Below are positions 11,829 to 22,385 of a stretch of DNA of 64,000 nt, piece by piece. A program made the translations under genes and the position numbers. The stretch is from Myrica gale (Eukaryota > Streptophyta > Magnoliopsida > Fagales > Myricaceae), in contig OZ005613.1 of assembly GCA_963930655.1 (NCBI GenBank), positions 6,518,501 to 6,582,500 of the forward strand, in the 5' to 3' direction. The notes beneath the pieces are model-generated. The model saw nothing but the letters and a program-made list of their open reading frames with translations, was not told the DNA's origin and made no database searches. Position 1 is the stretch's first letter; each line of letters starts with the position of its first letter.

Positions 11829-12190
11829 GGAGATTTTATAGGATATTGATTCTATGAAATTTCGTTTGAATCAATTTGTAATTAATATTTTTTTAAATAA
11901 ACGGGTGAAGAGTTAATAATACCTTCAATCAAAGAGATTTAATAAGTCTCTTTTTAAAATAAAAAGTAATTAACTAGATTTTATAGGTTGATTGATGCTT
12001 TAATAAAGGCGATTTTATTAAAGAGATTTTATTAGATTGATTTTATTGAATTTCGTTTGAATCAATTTGCAATTAATATCTTTTAAATAGAGAGATGTGA
12101 TAAGATCGATGGATGCAAGAGACTTTTGAAGAGTTAATAGTTACTTCAATCAAGTAGATTTAATAGGCCTATTTGAAGAGTGAATGATTC
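11829..12190. repeat. Two direct repeats of roughly 180 bp
   Basis: Both halves contain TTTCGTTTGAATCAATTTG, then AATTAATAT, then GAAGAGTTAATA and a TTCAATCAA..GATTTAATA segment in the same order. They are clearly more diverged than the 65-bp tandem nearby. Confidence 0.65.
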
Positions 12191-12504
12191 AATTTATCAA
12201 GGAAATTTAATAGATCTTTTATAGAATACAAATTAATTAGGCTAAATTATCCCGTCAGTCCCTGGGGTATGACCAATTCTCAGATTGATCCCTAAGGTAA
12301 TTTTTCTCCTACATGGATCCTTGGGTTTGGAACGTTTCCCACATTAATCCTTCGTCAGATAAGATAACAAAATTTGTCTATGTGGCTAACTATAAACAAG
12401 TTCGAACCAGTTAAACAGTGACACATGTCGTTTATGGCCACCTCAGTAAAAACAAAATTTGACAAAAAAAAAATATCTACGTGGTTCTTTGCTCTTACCC
12501 ATCT

Positions 12505-12780
12505 CTAAACTGATGTACCTCCCTCCTCTTCTGGCCGTAAAGACGTCGCTTTCCTCATTTGCGAGACCTTTGGACTGCCCACCGGCTTCTCCTTTGATGG
12601 CCTGCGTAGGACAATCTTGCCCGTGACATTCCCCACCTCAAATAAGAGAGTTTCCAATCTCAAAAATTTATCTGTCTCTTCCAAAAAAAATCGGTTTCTG
12701 GGAAAGGGTAGCTCCTCAAATCCGTCTTTAAGCCACTTAGAGAAGCGCACCAGGTTGGGGTTTTGGCCATGGAAGCCAAT
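12505..12780 (-). pseudogene. Captured fragment, probable plant TIR/P-loop NTPase (disease-resistance-like) gene
   Basis: The minus-strand frame reads [20 protein letters not shown], then [27 protein letters not shown]. The first motif resembles the start of the TIR-like domain of the plant P-loop NTPase family around At5g56220. The second resembles its later FPFPRNENFIGRKKELSQLE linker. The two are fused directly, so the middle of the domain would be missing. Identification is from memory of motifs and is moderate only. A second minus-strand frame (12660-13172) overlaps it and may carry the upstream part of the same gene. Confidence 0.45.
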
Positions 12781-13020
12781 GTAAACATCGCAGCTCCTGA
12801 GTTTGGTATTGGAAGCAGGAGAGATGAGTCCTTTGGCAAAGGAGACTTGAAGGTCAGGCTGATCAGGGGCTTCTCGAACATCACCACTAGGGCCAAGGCT
12901 GGTTCTTTGATGTTCGCGACCCAGGATGTGCCTGACTCGGTCTTGAATGAAAACGGCCCTGATTTTTCAAACTTAAATGGCAGTTGGACCGGTTTGGATA
13001 TTTCCCACGTCTTCTGTCTT

Positions 13021-13345
13021 GCCATGATAAGCCCGAGTTTGGTTATTATGTGAAGCGAACTCCTGTGAAGCGCAGTGAAGCACCGGTAGGGATAAAATCG
13101 GGAGCCATCCGACGGCCAAGAAGCTGCCAGCGAATAAATGAGGAGTTTGCCTAAACCGAACCCTTTATTCATCCGGTTTTATAGAAACCGGTTCAACCCA
13201 AACGGTTTTGGTTTAGGTTTATACCTAAGAGGAATTGGGGATTTGGAAATTCGAATCCCCCCCATTCCGTTTCCCATTTGGAAACCTGCTCCTCCCGATT
13301 TTGAAACCACCACCACCACCACCGATTTTGAAGCTCTCAGCTCAA
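13021..13345 (+). repeat. Left arm of internal inverted duplication
   Basis: Near-identical in reverse complement to about 15200-15540, sharing for example GTGAAGCGAACTCCTGTGAA and a CACCACCACCACC run. The arm ends with a shared AGCTCAAG. Differences are few and include a CCCCCC-rich insertion in the right arm. Confidence 0.9.
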
Positions 13346-13431
13346 GGTTTGGAGATTTGATTAAGGTTTGGGTTGATTGCGGTGTCTCGGTGTCATTGGT
13401 GGTAACCTGATAATATCTATGTTATATTAGG

Positions 13432-13696
13432 GATTTCGCTTAAAACTCAGGAGCTTTATGCGCTGGTGTTTCTGACGCGGTACTTGGACCTGCTCACGGA
13501 CTTTATCTCTATCTATAACACTGTGATGAAGCTCGTGTTCATAGGGAGCTCACTGGCAATTGTGTGGTGCATGCGGAGGCACCGAGTGGTGAGGCGTTCA
13601 TATGATAAAGAGCTTGACACATTTCGCCATTATTTTCTGATTGCTGCAACCTTTGCTTTGGCAGTTCTTTTGAACGAGAAGTTTGCATTTCAAGAG
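13432..13696 (+). pseudogene. ERD2: Captured exon of an ER lumen KDEL receptor (ERD2) gene
   Basis: The frame reads GISLKTQELYALVFLTRYLD and continues through SSLAIVWCMRRHRVVRRSYD to NEKFAFQE. This corresponds closely to the exon encoding roughly residues 31-118 of plant ERD2 (GISLKTQELYALVFLTRYLD, IVWCMRRHPLVRRSYDKDLD). It is bounded by TTATATTAG at the acceptor side and GAG/GTAGTC at the donor side, so both splice sites survive. ERD2 is the seven-helix Golgi/ER receptor that returns HDEL/KDEL proteins to the ER. Only about 88 of roughly 215 residues are present; no start, N-terminal helices or C-terminal half are seen. The frame has no stop, which suggests recent capture or constraint. It sits in the middle of the Pack-MULE. 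Confidence 0.85.
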
Positions 13697-14930
13697 GTAG
13701 TCCATCATTAACTTTAACTCTGTCATCCTAATATTTCACGAACGAGCTTCATTATATCTATGGTTTCCAAGGAGTTATGAAAGAATGCCTTGTCCAAACT
13801 TCTGGAAGTTGTATGATATATTTCCTGTTTGTTGGTTTATTTGTATGTTGTGTGTCTGTCTTTGTTATTTTGTATTTGTTTCTTGTTTTTGTTTGGAAGA
13901 TATTGTATGCCTTGGATGGTTGTACAAGTATGGTATTGTTTGTGAGTCAAGGAGTCATAAGGATTAAAATTTCATATGATCTTTCATCTGTTCCTATAAT
14001 ATGTATCAAATGAGGGTGGTGACTGTTAATTTCGTTGCTCCAGGGTTTTAAGTAAGTCAGAGCTTATACATTTCTTGGCCCAGGACTAATAACTTATTAA
14101 TTACAATCCATATTGAACAGATAGGTTTGTTTATCTAGTGCTTAGGCTCTATGTGGTGGGAATTCGGGGATGAAAGACAAAAATTGAGTTTCGACTCATT
14201 ATGAACAAGTTTATAATATTTGCTTCTGCACTTTGTCTGTGCCGGTGTATGTTTTTCAAATCTCTTACTATTTTTTTGTTGTAGTTGATTAGCAGATATA
14301 AGAAATAATAGCAACCGTTGTAAGAGGGTTTAATTCAATATGGCAGAAACCAATATATATATGCTACAATAACAAAATTACACTTATTTACAGCTAAAGC
14401 TAGTCTAACCCTGCCTACGCTATTGGTTTCTTTCACCAATAGGAAACTTCGTTTATGCACATGCAAATTGCATAGGAAAGGAAAGAAAGGGATCATAATT
14501 CAAAAGAGATCAAATGATACGCTATTGGTTTCTTTCACCAAAAAAAAAAGAGACTGGATTATTATTCCGGATTGGGCTTGATATTAAATTCCCTTTCAGA
14601 AACATTGCTTAATTTAGCCTTGTCTTCGTCAAAGTTACACATAATTTCGGAAGAGCAGAACCCTGCCTACAGAAGCCCAACGAAGACATAGGATTAAGTT
14701 TAATCACATATGTCAAAAACCTTGTACCCCTAGTTTTTGCACTAACTCAAACTAATAGCCGTCAATAAATTCATCCCTTTTTTAAGTGTAAGTTGTGCAG
14801 TTTACCATATCAAACTCATCATTAGAACTCAATGTGAAGCCAATCACGCATACCTAACACCAACTTGCACAAAAGCTCACACAAAGTTCCCAATTTCAGC
14901 TCACACACATATTGAGCCCTCATAAAAGAA
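13697..14930. other. Interior of the Pack-MULE without recognised genes
   Basis: The first part is probably intron from the captured ERD2 gene. Two short palindromic copies of CTATTGGTTTCTTTCACCAA occur near 14420 and 14522. No convincing frame was seen, although the minus strand at 14575-14660 has a short peptide-like stretch I cannot identify. Confidence 0.5.
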
Positions 14931-15074
14931 CTCCATTCCGTGTATGCCTCACGCATATCCCTTTTAAACTCATGCCCATTAACAAGTTCTCACTCCAAAC
15001 ACACTTCCGAATATGATTTCCAAACACGAAAAGAAATACCAAATTCAGAGACGCAAAAAGAGTGGTCAACCAAC

Positions 15075-15206
15075 CTTGGTCCCAATCTCAGAATTAAAGT
15101 CGTACTTGTCGAGAGCGGCATTGAAGTCATCGAGAGTGAAAGCGACGCCTTCCGTAGGGGCAGTACGACACCGCTCGTATGCATCTTCGAAGAGTTCCTT
15201 GAGCTG
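15075..15206 (-). pseudogene. RPS1: Captured exon of plastid 30S ribosomal protein S1
   Basis: The minus frame reads [20 protein letters not shown], then [20 protein letters not shown] and IGTK, 44 residues without a stop. It ends at a canonical AAG/GTTGGT donor. This is the N-terminal region just ahead of the first S1 RNA-binding domain in chloroplast ribosomal protein S1 (compare DAYERCRNAPMEGV and [14 protein letters not shown] in spinach CS1). The S1 domains themselves are absent. Upstream it joins abruptly to the inverted-duplication arm, where the phase is lost. It therefore cannot make S1; it is a captured exon in the opposite orientation to the ERD2 piece. Confidence 0.85.
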
Positions 15207-15540
15207 GGAGCTTCAAAATCGGTGGTGGTGGTGGTGGTTTCAAAATCGGGAGGAGAAGGTTTCCAAATGGGGAACGGAATGGGGGGGGGGAACGGAATGG
15301 GGGGATTCGAATTCGAATCCCCAATTCCTCTTAGGTATAAACCTAAACCAAAACCGTTTGGGTTGAACCGGTTTCTATAAAACCGGATGAATAAGGGGTT
15401 CGGTTTGGGCAAACTCCTTATTTATTCGCTGGCAGCTTCTTGGCCGTCGGATGGCTCCCGATTTTATCCCCACCGGTGCTTCACTGCGCTTCACAGGAGT
15501 TCGCTTCACATAATAACCGAACTCTGATAAGCCCAGTACC
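15207..15540 (-). repeat. Right arm of internal inverted duplication
   Basis: Reverse-complement partner of 13021-13345. It carries an extra GGGGGGGAACGGAATGG repeat compared with the left arm. The S1 exon begins exactly where the homology with the left arm stops (AGCTCAAGG). Confidence 0.9.
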
Positions 15541-15599
15541 AGAGGTTTGGTTTTTGATTTGGTTTTTCTAGGGCTGGTGCGTTTGATTATGGGACCGCG

Positions 15600-15760
15600 T
15601 TTTTGGAGGGGTCTGTGAATTGGGGTTGTGGGATGAGATGGCATCAGAAGGGAAAGTTTCATTCATGGAGTTGTTGGACACGTCAAAATACTTCAATGAG
15701 AGAAGGACCGAAATGGGTTTCACATTGCATGAGATCTTGCAGCTTGAAAACGAGAGTGAG
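15600..15760 (+). pseudogene. Unidentified captured coding piece
   Basis: A plus-strand frame reads [20 protein letters not shown], then [20 protein letters not shown], with ordinary plant coding composition, and ends soon after. It lies between the right inner arm and the right terminal repeat. I do not recognise the family. Confidence 0.35.
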
Positions 15761-16076
15761 TGAGACGAGGCAGATGGGACCTACCATTTTGCAACGTTTT
15801 AAATTGATGTGGCATATTTTAACAGGTGTCAGGATGTTATTGGATCTGACGTGGTCGTTGTTCTGCATATTCCATTGGTTATCTGACGGCAGGACTAATG
15901 TGGGAAAAGTTATAAACCCTGAAGATACGGGTAAGACAAAAAATACCTAAAGGACCAATCAGGAAAACGGCTAAACCTTAAAGACTGTTAGAGTAATTTA
16001 CCCCATTAATTAACTAAAATTATATACAAATAATTTTAATGTTAATTTGTGAAGCCTTACAACACACCTAACCGAA

Positions 16077-16900
16077 CATACTCTTAATGTCTGCTTGGTC
16101 ACTTGAGTGAGGCCTTACAGAGAAGTCTCGCCATCCACTCGCTCGAGCTTGACCAACAGAGAGGTCTCGTTGGCCTAATGCTCCACCACTCGCTCGAGCG
16201 TGGAAAAGATAGAGAAGACACACTGTCACGGCACTTGACCACTCGCTGGAGCTTGGGCTTAAAAAGAGTTTTCACTAGATTGCCGCTTACTTTGTCACTC
16301 GAGCCAACCTGTCATAGGGAGGCTCAAGCTTGAGTTGACAGAGTAGGGTCACTCAACTGGAGCTCGCTCGTGGCTCGAGTGAACTTTGCGTCAAAAATTT
16401 TATCTGTTAATTAAGTGCCCTACTCAAGCCTAACCTAATTGAAATATATTTAAACTTAAAGAAATGTGCTCGAGTTTTAACCCTAAAGAGTCAAAACTAG
16501 TAAACTACACATCCTTTGAACCTCCATTCAGAGAGAAAAAGACCTAACACAATCAAGATCTAAAATCCCAGATTTGCCTCTCAAATCATTCACCCAAAGA
16601 CATATCTACACTATGAAACCTTCAAAGTTCTGAAGGATTTTGACTGCTGGACTTTCAGCAATGAAGATCAAGCTCGTTCATTAAAGAATCCATGAGAAGA
16701 AGCCAAGAGTTATATACTGGCATGGTGCAGTTTTGAGGAGGTCTGTATTTTATTCTGTTGATTGTGTTTGCAGTTGTCCGGACTCCAGACCTAGACTATA
16801 TACTCTTTAAACGTGTTTAGAGATGTTTGTGTTTACAATTAAAAATTGGGGTAAATACCTATTGACCCAGCTTCTAGGTATTAATTGGGCGTAAACCTGC
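16077..16900. repeat. CTCGAGC-rich segment, possible LTR fossil fragment
   Basis: Variants of CCACTCGCTCGAGC recur at least four times between 16130 and 16380, followed by A-rich sequence. Similar GCGCTCGAGCGC words occur in the copia fossil near 61540. No second copy, termini or coding parts were identified. It abuts the Pack-MULE on its right side. Confidence 0.35.
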
Positions 16901-16978
16901 TTTTCAAATAGTAACTTCCTTTTTCTAGCTTAACCAGATATAGCATGTGTGTCATGAACTTGGACCATCTCATACCAT

Positions 16979-19461
16979 CACTACAACAATTTTGATCTTC
17001 AGCGACGAACTTTTCAGCAGCGAAGCCCATTTCGTCGCTGAAAATACATCTTTAGCGACGAAACTATTGGTTTGTCGCTACAAATAACATTTAGAGACGA
17101 ATATCAATTTTGTCTCTAAACAGGTATTTCTCAGCGACGAAATACTTTTTGTCGCTAAAAGTAGTTTTATTGACGAACGAAAATACACGACGTGAAAATA
17201 ATGTGTTTTTAGCGACGAAAGTCATTGTCGTCGTTAAAAGTATCTTCTATGACGCTTCTGTTTCTTTTAGCGACGAAAATACCGATTCGTCGCTAAAAAG
17301 TGAAACTAATGTGTTTTTAGCGACGAAAATCAATTTCATCGCTAAAAGTATCTTCTGCAACGATTTTGTTTGGTCACTAGAACTACTTTTAGCGACGAAA
17401 TTGATAGATTCGTCGCCAAAAAGTGAAAATACATGTATTTTTAGCGACGAATATCAATTTCATCGCTAAAAGTATCTTTTGCAACGATTTTGTTTTGTGG
17501 CTTAATGTACTTTAGTGACGAAAATTACCAAATCGCCACTGAATAGATCTTCGACGAAATAAACTTGTCTCTATATGTTTTATTATAAATTAATCATATT
17601 AATATGCTTATCTTAAGCTATATAATGTTGCTAATTATTTTATATATTATGATATTTCTTATAATATATATTTTTGTGTGGTAATATATTTGAAAAAATT
17701 TATTTTAAAAGACCCACTTAATAAAATATGAAATTAGATGGAGTTTTATAGAAATTGAAGCTATTATATTATATAACTTGATAACTTAGTTGATGTTGTA
17801 TATTTTGTTATATAGAATAGTTTATTGACATGTATGGTGATATAATAATGTATGTTATATATTATTATATCATCATACATTATGATAAATTATATAATAT
17901 GTATGCCATGTAAATACATTGTAACATAATATTTAATATATTTACTTGGTATATAGTGCTCCACTGCATTTTAAGTTATTAAGTCATAATATAGTACGTC
18001 ACTCAAGTAGGATATTATTATAGCATGATATATCGTATTATATTATAGCATATTAGTAAATCAAATATTGATTACATCAATAGTTCATAAATGATGTATC
18101 TTATTTGTTAGGAGAAATACCTTCCTTCCTGATCAGATCAACACAATGAGAACACAAGCTTCTTTATATACTTTGCATACCTGAATATGATTAAGATATC
18201 TAGAAGCTATTTTATATACTTTGCATACCTGAACATGATTAAGCTCTAAGGAACTTACTTCCATCAATGTCATTTGCGGCTTTTGCAATTCTTAGCACTT
18301 GATTGTGAATCTATTTGCATTGGCTTGGAGTTTTATGTCACTTCATTGCTTTTACCGGTTAATGATTTTGTTCGCTTATGCTGCAGGAATGTTTGCTCCT
18401 CGTGCAGCCTCTCATCATGCTGCTTCAACTATTTTTTAGAACAACAGGCTTAATGATGCTTCAACTTAATATATGCTAGAACAACTTCAGCATATCTCGG
18501 CATAGGTTTCACAAACAGATTCTTAGGGTTTTATTGCTAGTTGTAAGGTTTCTTCTTTGTTTTAATTTTGTTAGTGGTTTTGAACTTACATAGACTTTTG
18601 TACATTCTTTATGTTTTGGATTTGTGTAGAATATTGATACTTTTTTCTAGCTTTTGGATTGGTGTAAAACTTGCTATTTTGCATTGCATTTGTGTATTTG
18701 AGAATGTTTTCATATTTAAAGAGTCAAAGTGTGTTGGTATTGCGATATTTTTATGAGGTCTAAATTGTGCTATAATTTGGATTTTTGTAAATATGAATCA
18801 AGGTAAAAAAGTTATTGAAGAACCTTTATATTATTGGTTACAAATTATTTTCGTTGCAAAAACATTCTATATAACAAAAAAATTAATAGTTACAAATTAC
18901 TTTCTTATATATCATAAAAAATGATATAATTGTGACAATTAATTCACTAAAGAAATTGGGTAATAGTGATAATTTTCTCACAAAAACTAGTTCAAACGGA
19001 CAATCTCGTTCGAACAAGGTGTTACAAAATTTAGTTCGTACAGACAATCTGGTTCGAACGAAATATCTGGTTCAAACATGATGTCACAAAATTTGGTTTG
19101 AACAGAAAATCTTGCTCGAACAGGATTTTGGGGACGAAAATTTTCGTAGCTAAAAAATTATTCTTTTTTATATTTGACGGCCTTTAGTGATGAAAATAAT
19201 GTTTTAGTGGCGAAAAGTTCACCCATCAACGACGAACTTTTTTCGTTGCTGAAAGTCAAATTTTCAACGACGAACTCATTTTCGCCACTAAAAATAATTT
19301 TTAGCGTCGACAATTGAATTTCGTCGCTGATGACTTTCAGCGGCGGCGTTTCAGCGACGAATCATTGACAAAAAATTTTCGCCGCTAAATGTCTTTAGAG
19401 ACGAAATGCCTATCTTCAACGACGAAAATTTTCGCCACCGAAGGTAAAAATTGTTGTAGTG
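16979..19461. mobile_element. Non-autonomous CACTA (En/Spm) transposon
   Basis: It starts CACTACAACAATTTT and ends AAAAATTGTTGTAGTG, with a 3-bp duplication CAT on both sides (16976-16978, 19462-19464). Both ends carry dense subterminal repeats of the form TTTAGCGACGAAAA, in both orientations: about 17005-17560 on the left and 19125-19440 on the right. These are the expected transposase-binding arrays of this superfamily. The AT-rich centre (17580-18950) has no transposase frame. At 2483 bp it would depend on a transposase made elsewhere. Confidence 0.92.
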
Positions 19462-19464
19462 CAT

Positions 19465-20320
19465 GGAAGTTAAATTTTCACTTATTGGAGTTAACGCAAT
19501 TCATTTCAATGCCAAAGAATCTCTGATCATGTGCACTCATAATCTATCTTTAAATAGTAATAATACTGGTTAGTTAATTTGTATTACATTATATTTTGAA
19601 GTGAAGTGGCCGGTACGAAAAATTACGAAATAAATACAATCAAAAGAGCTATTTAACTTTTACTATATATAAGTCAAATTACACAACGCATAGGATAAAT
19701 ATTATATTAGGAATATTAAACGTGTAGGCGCACTAGCTAGGCAACTGAATGCGAATATCTTGCCAAAAAGACAAATGGAAATTAAAATAGACGTATGAAA
19801 TATAATCTTTATACGAAAAAACATCATAGTAACCTATTTGTGCCCAAAATTTAAATTGGATTCCATAATTTTTCCTTTAATTTTTTTATTTAGATTCTAT
19901 ATTTACCTGTTATTTTTTTTGAATTTTTTAATATTCCAAATAATTTTATTTGGGAGGGATATTTCGGTTATTTTCTGTCTAATTTAATGATTAAATTAAA
20001 TGGAGGGAAAGATGTATTTGTCTTTTAAAACTTATGGGGGTAAAAAATTAAATTTCTGCGAAACACGAATGGAATGAGAATGGTACTAACGGGAGTAGAA
20101 TTCACCAACTCCCCAAATTTTCTCTTTGCAACTCAAACTCTATCAACTTTTTCCCTGTATTTTCTATTCTACGATCTTGTTATCAAATCTAGCATATTCC
20201 AAACAATCATCAACAAAAAACAAATGCTGCTATGCAATAAATTATTATAGATTCCTTTTCTTTTCACCAATATAATTTTCATTAGTAAATTAACCACAAA
20301 AAGGGGGACTTAATTATTAT
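19465..20320. other. AT-rich intergenic stretch
   Basis: Nothing recognisable apart from AT-rich sequence. Confidence 0.6.
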
Positions 20321-20323
20321 ACG

Positions 20324-20660
20324 TCACAGCTTTTGTGTTTTGTGTTCCCCAATCGGCACTCCATTTTCAATACAGAAAAATATTGGCACCCGCGTGATGT
20401 GAACCTCGCCAAGAGTGACGAAACCCAACCTTGCTCGGATTCTCATCACCGCGTACGTCCAACTTCCCGCTGTCCATGTTGCTTGCATTATATATCCTGC
20501 AATATCATTTTCAAAGAGAAAAGAGAAGTTACCTTTCCCGCCATACCAAGAGGGTAACACTACCTGCTATATATTAATGCTGTGATCAACGATATGTCGC
20601 ATATAGCTGCCTGTTAGCATGCTCTTTCTCAAGTATGACCAAGTAAAATGGGTATAATAA
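20324..20660 (-). pseudogene. Unrecognised coding-like segment, paralogue of 5.5-5.8 / 6.9 kb
   Basis: A minus-strand 78-codon frame (20324-20560) includes GNFSFLFENDIAGYIMQATW and AVMRIRARLGFVTLG. Much of it may be an intron plus exon, because GGTAACTTC..TTGCAG/GATATA resembles a short intron. The segment aligns with 5600-5776 and then 6936-7000, and so preserves the site as it was before the hAT insertion there. No family recognised. Confidence 0.4.
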
Positions 20661-21343
20661 ATTATCATAGGTAGCTCCCTCGTGTAGACTAAAAATATAA
20701 AAAATAATAATAAAAAAAGGAAAAATCATTTCTTTTTTGCCCATTACCTGTGAGACGAATGTTATTCTTCTAGACTACTACAAATTTTATATTTCGGGTA
20801 GCAACAAGACCAGACCGCCTACGTACGTCAAAATCGTTAGGTAGGAAGTGATGCATCACAATCATTTAAGAAACGTGAAAAATTAAGCAACAAGACGAGA
20901 CCGCCTACGTAAGTCACTGATGATTTTGGTGTTTTAAATTGGGAATAAGTCTTATCTATAAGCTTTCGGTCCTAATTTTCTCATATAGAATGCCAATCAG
21001 GGGATTGAATACTTCAGGCGGTCCACTATTCTAGAAGACTAACGAGTAGTAGACGCCAGGAAAGACCTCATATGATCCTATGCGACTCGACTCTTATCCA
21101 AACATAATTTTTTAGATAGTCCCACTGTCCCAGTACCCACAACTACCAAATAGTTTGTCGGTCGTTGAGACTAAATATCAAAGAAATTATTGTTTAAACA
21201 AAGTTTGAAACTTAGTCTTAACTTAGACCATACAAAAGAATTTTAAATATAAATATCATTTTTTAAAAAATATTGTAAAAATATAATTTAAATAATTAGA
21301 CATACTTTCTTTATTCGTTTAAGGGTATGCGATAAGTGATTAT

Positions 21344-22261
21344 CTAAAATAAAATAAAAGAGAGAAGTGAGATACGAGATTTAAGTGGTTCGGTCCATAG
21401 ACCTACATCTACTGTGGAAAGGCCCAAATGAGCAGATGTGTGTACTCACTGATGTGTCAATGAGAGATTACATAAAGACTTATTTATAAGCCTTTGATTA
21501 CAATAGCTCACATTGCTTTAGCAATGTGGGACTCCAATAACTCTAATACTCCCCGCAAACTCAAGGTGGATACACGTTGAGTTTGAACTTACAAAAAGAA
21601 ATTTCACATGAGAAAAAATTGGCGTCGAAGGATGGCCGGAGAAGGGCAGACATTCGCCGGAAGATGGCCGGAATCGAGCGAGAGAAGAGCGGAAAATCAC
21701 CTGAATGTGGTCGGAATCTGACCGAAGAATGGCTGACAATCGCCTAAAGATGGCCGGAGAGGGTCGCCGGAATGGGGGAAATCGCCGGAGGAATGTCAGA
21801 CTGGGCACCGAAAGGCTAGAGAGAAGATGCCGGAAGTTCGCAGGAAGAATGTCAGACGGGGTGCCGGAAGGCCCGATAGAAGTTGCCGGAATGATGACGG
21901 ATGGGCGCCAGAAGGCCCAATAAAAGAACTAAATTAGGTTGAACTAAACTAGGCCTAAACTAGGTCAAACTAAGCCAACAAGAGTGCTAACCAGTCTGAG
22001 CCAAACTGGGCCACAAGATCGAAATGCCTCTGATATCAGTTAAAATAAAATAAAAGAGAAGAATTATTTAGACTAAGAGAGAGAAGTGAGATACAAGATT
22101 TAAGTGGTTCGATCCATAGACCTACATCCATTGTGGGAAGGCCCAAATGAACATATGTGTGTACTCACTGATGTGTCGATGAGAGATTACATAGAGACTT
22201 ATTTATAAGTCTTTGATTACAATAGCTCACATTGCTATGTGGGACTCCAGTAACTCTAATA
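21344..22261 (-). mobile_element. TRIM-like LTR retroelement (fossil)
   Basis: Two direct repeats, about 21344-21548 and 22039-22261, share long identical runs such as TTTAAGTGGTTCG and GTGTGTACTCACTGATGTGT. On the minus strand the first is followed by TGATATCAGAGG, close to the initiator-tRNA-Met primer-binding site TGGTATCAGAGC, which gives the orientation. The roughly 490-bp interior has no gag or pol and many GCCGGA-type words. Terminal nucleotides are not canonical and no clear target duplication was found. It looks incomplete and not recent. Confidence 0.7.
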
Positions 22262-22385
22262 AAATTAAAGATTTTGAGTTCAAGTATATCAAAATGCAAT
22301 TTGGTCCGAGAAATAGCAGAAGACATAATTGAAATAATTGAGAATGTTTAGTACGAGAAGCCCAGACGATCTATTAGCCATGTGC

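Larger units (their letters stand above)
10400..12230. other. AT-rich stretch without recognisable genes
   Basis: Long AT-rich sequence with a TA run near 10535, a 65-bp tandem duplication (11645-11774) and a longer direct duplication (about 11829-12190). A short GC-richer piece at 10840-10960 has CGCTCGC words but no supported frame. Confidence 0.6.
12240..16003. mobile_element. Mutator-like element carrying fragments of several host genes (Pack-MULE)
   Basis: The left end starts GGCTAAATTATCCC. The right end, reverse-complemented, starts GGGTAAATTACTCT, and similarity continues inward for about 130 bp (TTGGTCC, TCCCACATTA, CGTCAGATAA). Flanks are AATTAATTA (12231-12239) and CATTAATTA (16004-16012), a target duplication matching at 8 of 9 bases, as MULEs make. 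There is no transposase, so it is non-autonomous. Inside are a probable TIR/P-loop gene piece, an ERD2 exon, a plastid ribosomal protein S1 exon and a 325-bp inverted duplication. The source genes lie in different orientations, so they were acquired separately or rearranged inside. Confidence 0.75.

Noticed and set aside
12763-13053. Plus-strand 96-codon frame as a gene
   Set aside because: It lies opposite better minus-strand coding sense ([19 protein letters not shown]) and has no family resemblance.
16979-19461. GCGACGAAA repeats as a CRISPR-like array
   Set aside because: Units are short, occur in both orientations, have irregular spacing and lie just inside CACTACAAC termini: a CACTA subterminal array.
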